In this document: in pieces, positions 63,387-64,000 of the stretch
How the letters are laid out: every line of letters starts with the position of its first letter
Position numbering within the stretch: the stretch's first letter is position 1
Assembly: GCF_014805625.2 (NCBI RefSeq)
Contig: NW_023998431.1
Span: 2,174,007-2,238,006, forward strand
DNA: 64,000 nucleotides
Reading direction: 5' to 3'
Source: Glossina fuscipes
Taxonomy: Eukaryota > Arthropoda > Insecta > Diptera > Glossinidae
Program-made: the position numbers and the translations under genes
Notes under the pieces: generated by a model
What the model was told of the DNA's origin: nothing
The model's database searches: none
What the model saw: the letters and a program-made list of their open reading frames with translations, nothing else

Positions 63387-64000
63387 GAACTACAGGACGC
63401 ATAAAAATACAAAATGAAAAGAAACAAACAGCGAAATAAATCTTTACGGTTGAGCAGAAACGGTCGTTAAACGTCCTACATGCCTTCACCTAACGTAACG
63501 TTTCAACTATTGTCTTCATAAAATACCAAAAATTAAACCCGCTTGCTTAGGATTTACCTTGCCTGAGAATCGTCAGATAGCAAAAATCTAAAAACTAGAC
63601 CTGTGTGGTTCAAACTTGGCACAGTAAATTATTATTAAAACATCTATAAGGGAATTGCTTGAAAAAACAATCCCATCTCATCTGAATCTTGTCCATACAC
63701 TTATTAAGCTAAAAAAGTATTGTTCTCCAATTATTATTAAGAAATATTAACGAAAAACGTTCTTTCATATAATATTGTTGTGAAAAAGCCATTTGTGATG
63801 ATTTGAGTTTTCATGATAATTAGTCGGATTTCTAAGAAGCTAAGGGGACAACTAATTACACATTCATGGGGCGCTGCCTACGTCATGCATCTGGCGATTG
63901 GCCAAAGGTGAACAAAAATAGGCAGAAATTTAGTGAAAAACGGATTGCACGGTTAGTGGATTAATAAAGTCGTCATGAATTTAGGTAACGATAACTCGCT

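Larger units (their letters stand above)
50414..64000. other. 5' flank / upstream sequence of forked
   Basis: No supported gene. It holds mini-me-related copies (51.8-52.2 kb, 53.0-53.4 kb, 58.0-58.2 kb), a SINE, pogo-like copy B, dispersed repeat copy B and several microsatellites. More 5' forked exons encoding further ankyrin repeats could lie here or beyond 64000, but none was recognised. Confidence 0.5.

Overview
This is an AT-rich eukaryotic nuclear window with no bacterial or phage features. It most likely comes from a higher dipteran (schizophoran) fly, possibly a tephritid. The clues are polyQ/polyN-rich coding exons, fly-type splice signals, mini-me/INE-1-like repeats with (GTCY)n and (TA)n blocks, mariner and pogo-like remnants, and many dinucleotide microsatellites. 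The exact species cannot be fixed from sequence alone.

One large minus-strand gene occupies most of the window. It is the ortholog of Drosophila forked, the insect counterpart of vertebrate espin, which is an ankyrin-repeat actin-bundling protein of bristles and hairs. From 5' to 3' on the minus strand its coding exons are: a 974-nt N-terminal exon (49440-50413), an ankyrin exon (43492-43725), a second ankyrin exon (16648-16831), a third ankyrin exon (7954-8136), a long Q/N-rich exon (6560-7843), an N/S-rich exon (5963-6482) and a proline-rich exon (5490-5750). All splice phases agree across these joints, giving about 1,213 codons in the window. The 3' end, including the expected C-terminal espin/forked actin-binding region, is not visible and should lie beyond position 1. 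An alternative first exon (18659-19008) carries its own TATA/Inr promoter and joins in phase to the second ankyrin exon, giving a shorter isoform without the first ankyrin repeat.

Everything else is intron or 5' flank. The 26.7-kb intron (16832-43491) and the sequence upstream of 50413 carry many decayed mobile elements. These include mini-me-like repeats (two forming a ~2-kb inverted pair, one split by a solo LTR, one split by a tRNA-like SINE with a perfect 16-bp target duplication), two copies of a pogo/Tigger-like transposon with transposase C-terminal remnants, a mariner transposase remnant, a non-LTR reverse-transcriptase fragment, and a 0.9-kb unnamed dispersed repeat present twice. 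Two short coding-like ORFs inside introns (13512-13718 plus; 43014-43205 minus) are unexplained.

I found no rRNA, no true tRNA gene, no CRISPR array and no obvious novel multi-gene system. The most interesting items are the alternative promoter architecture of forked, its unrecognised N-terminal exon, the nested repeats and the two orphan ORFs.
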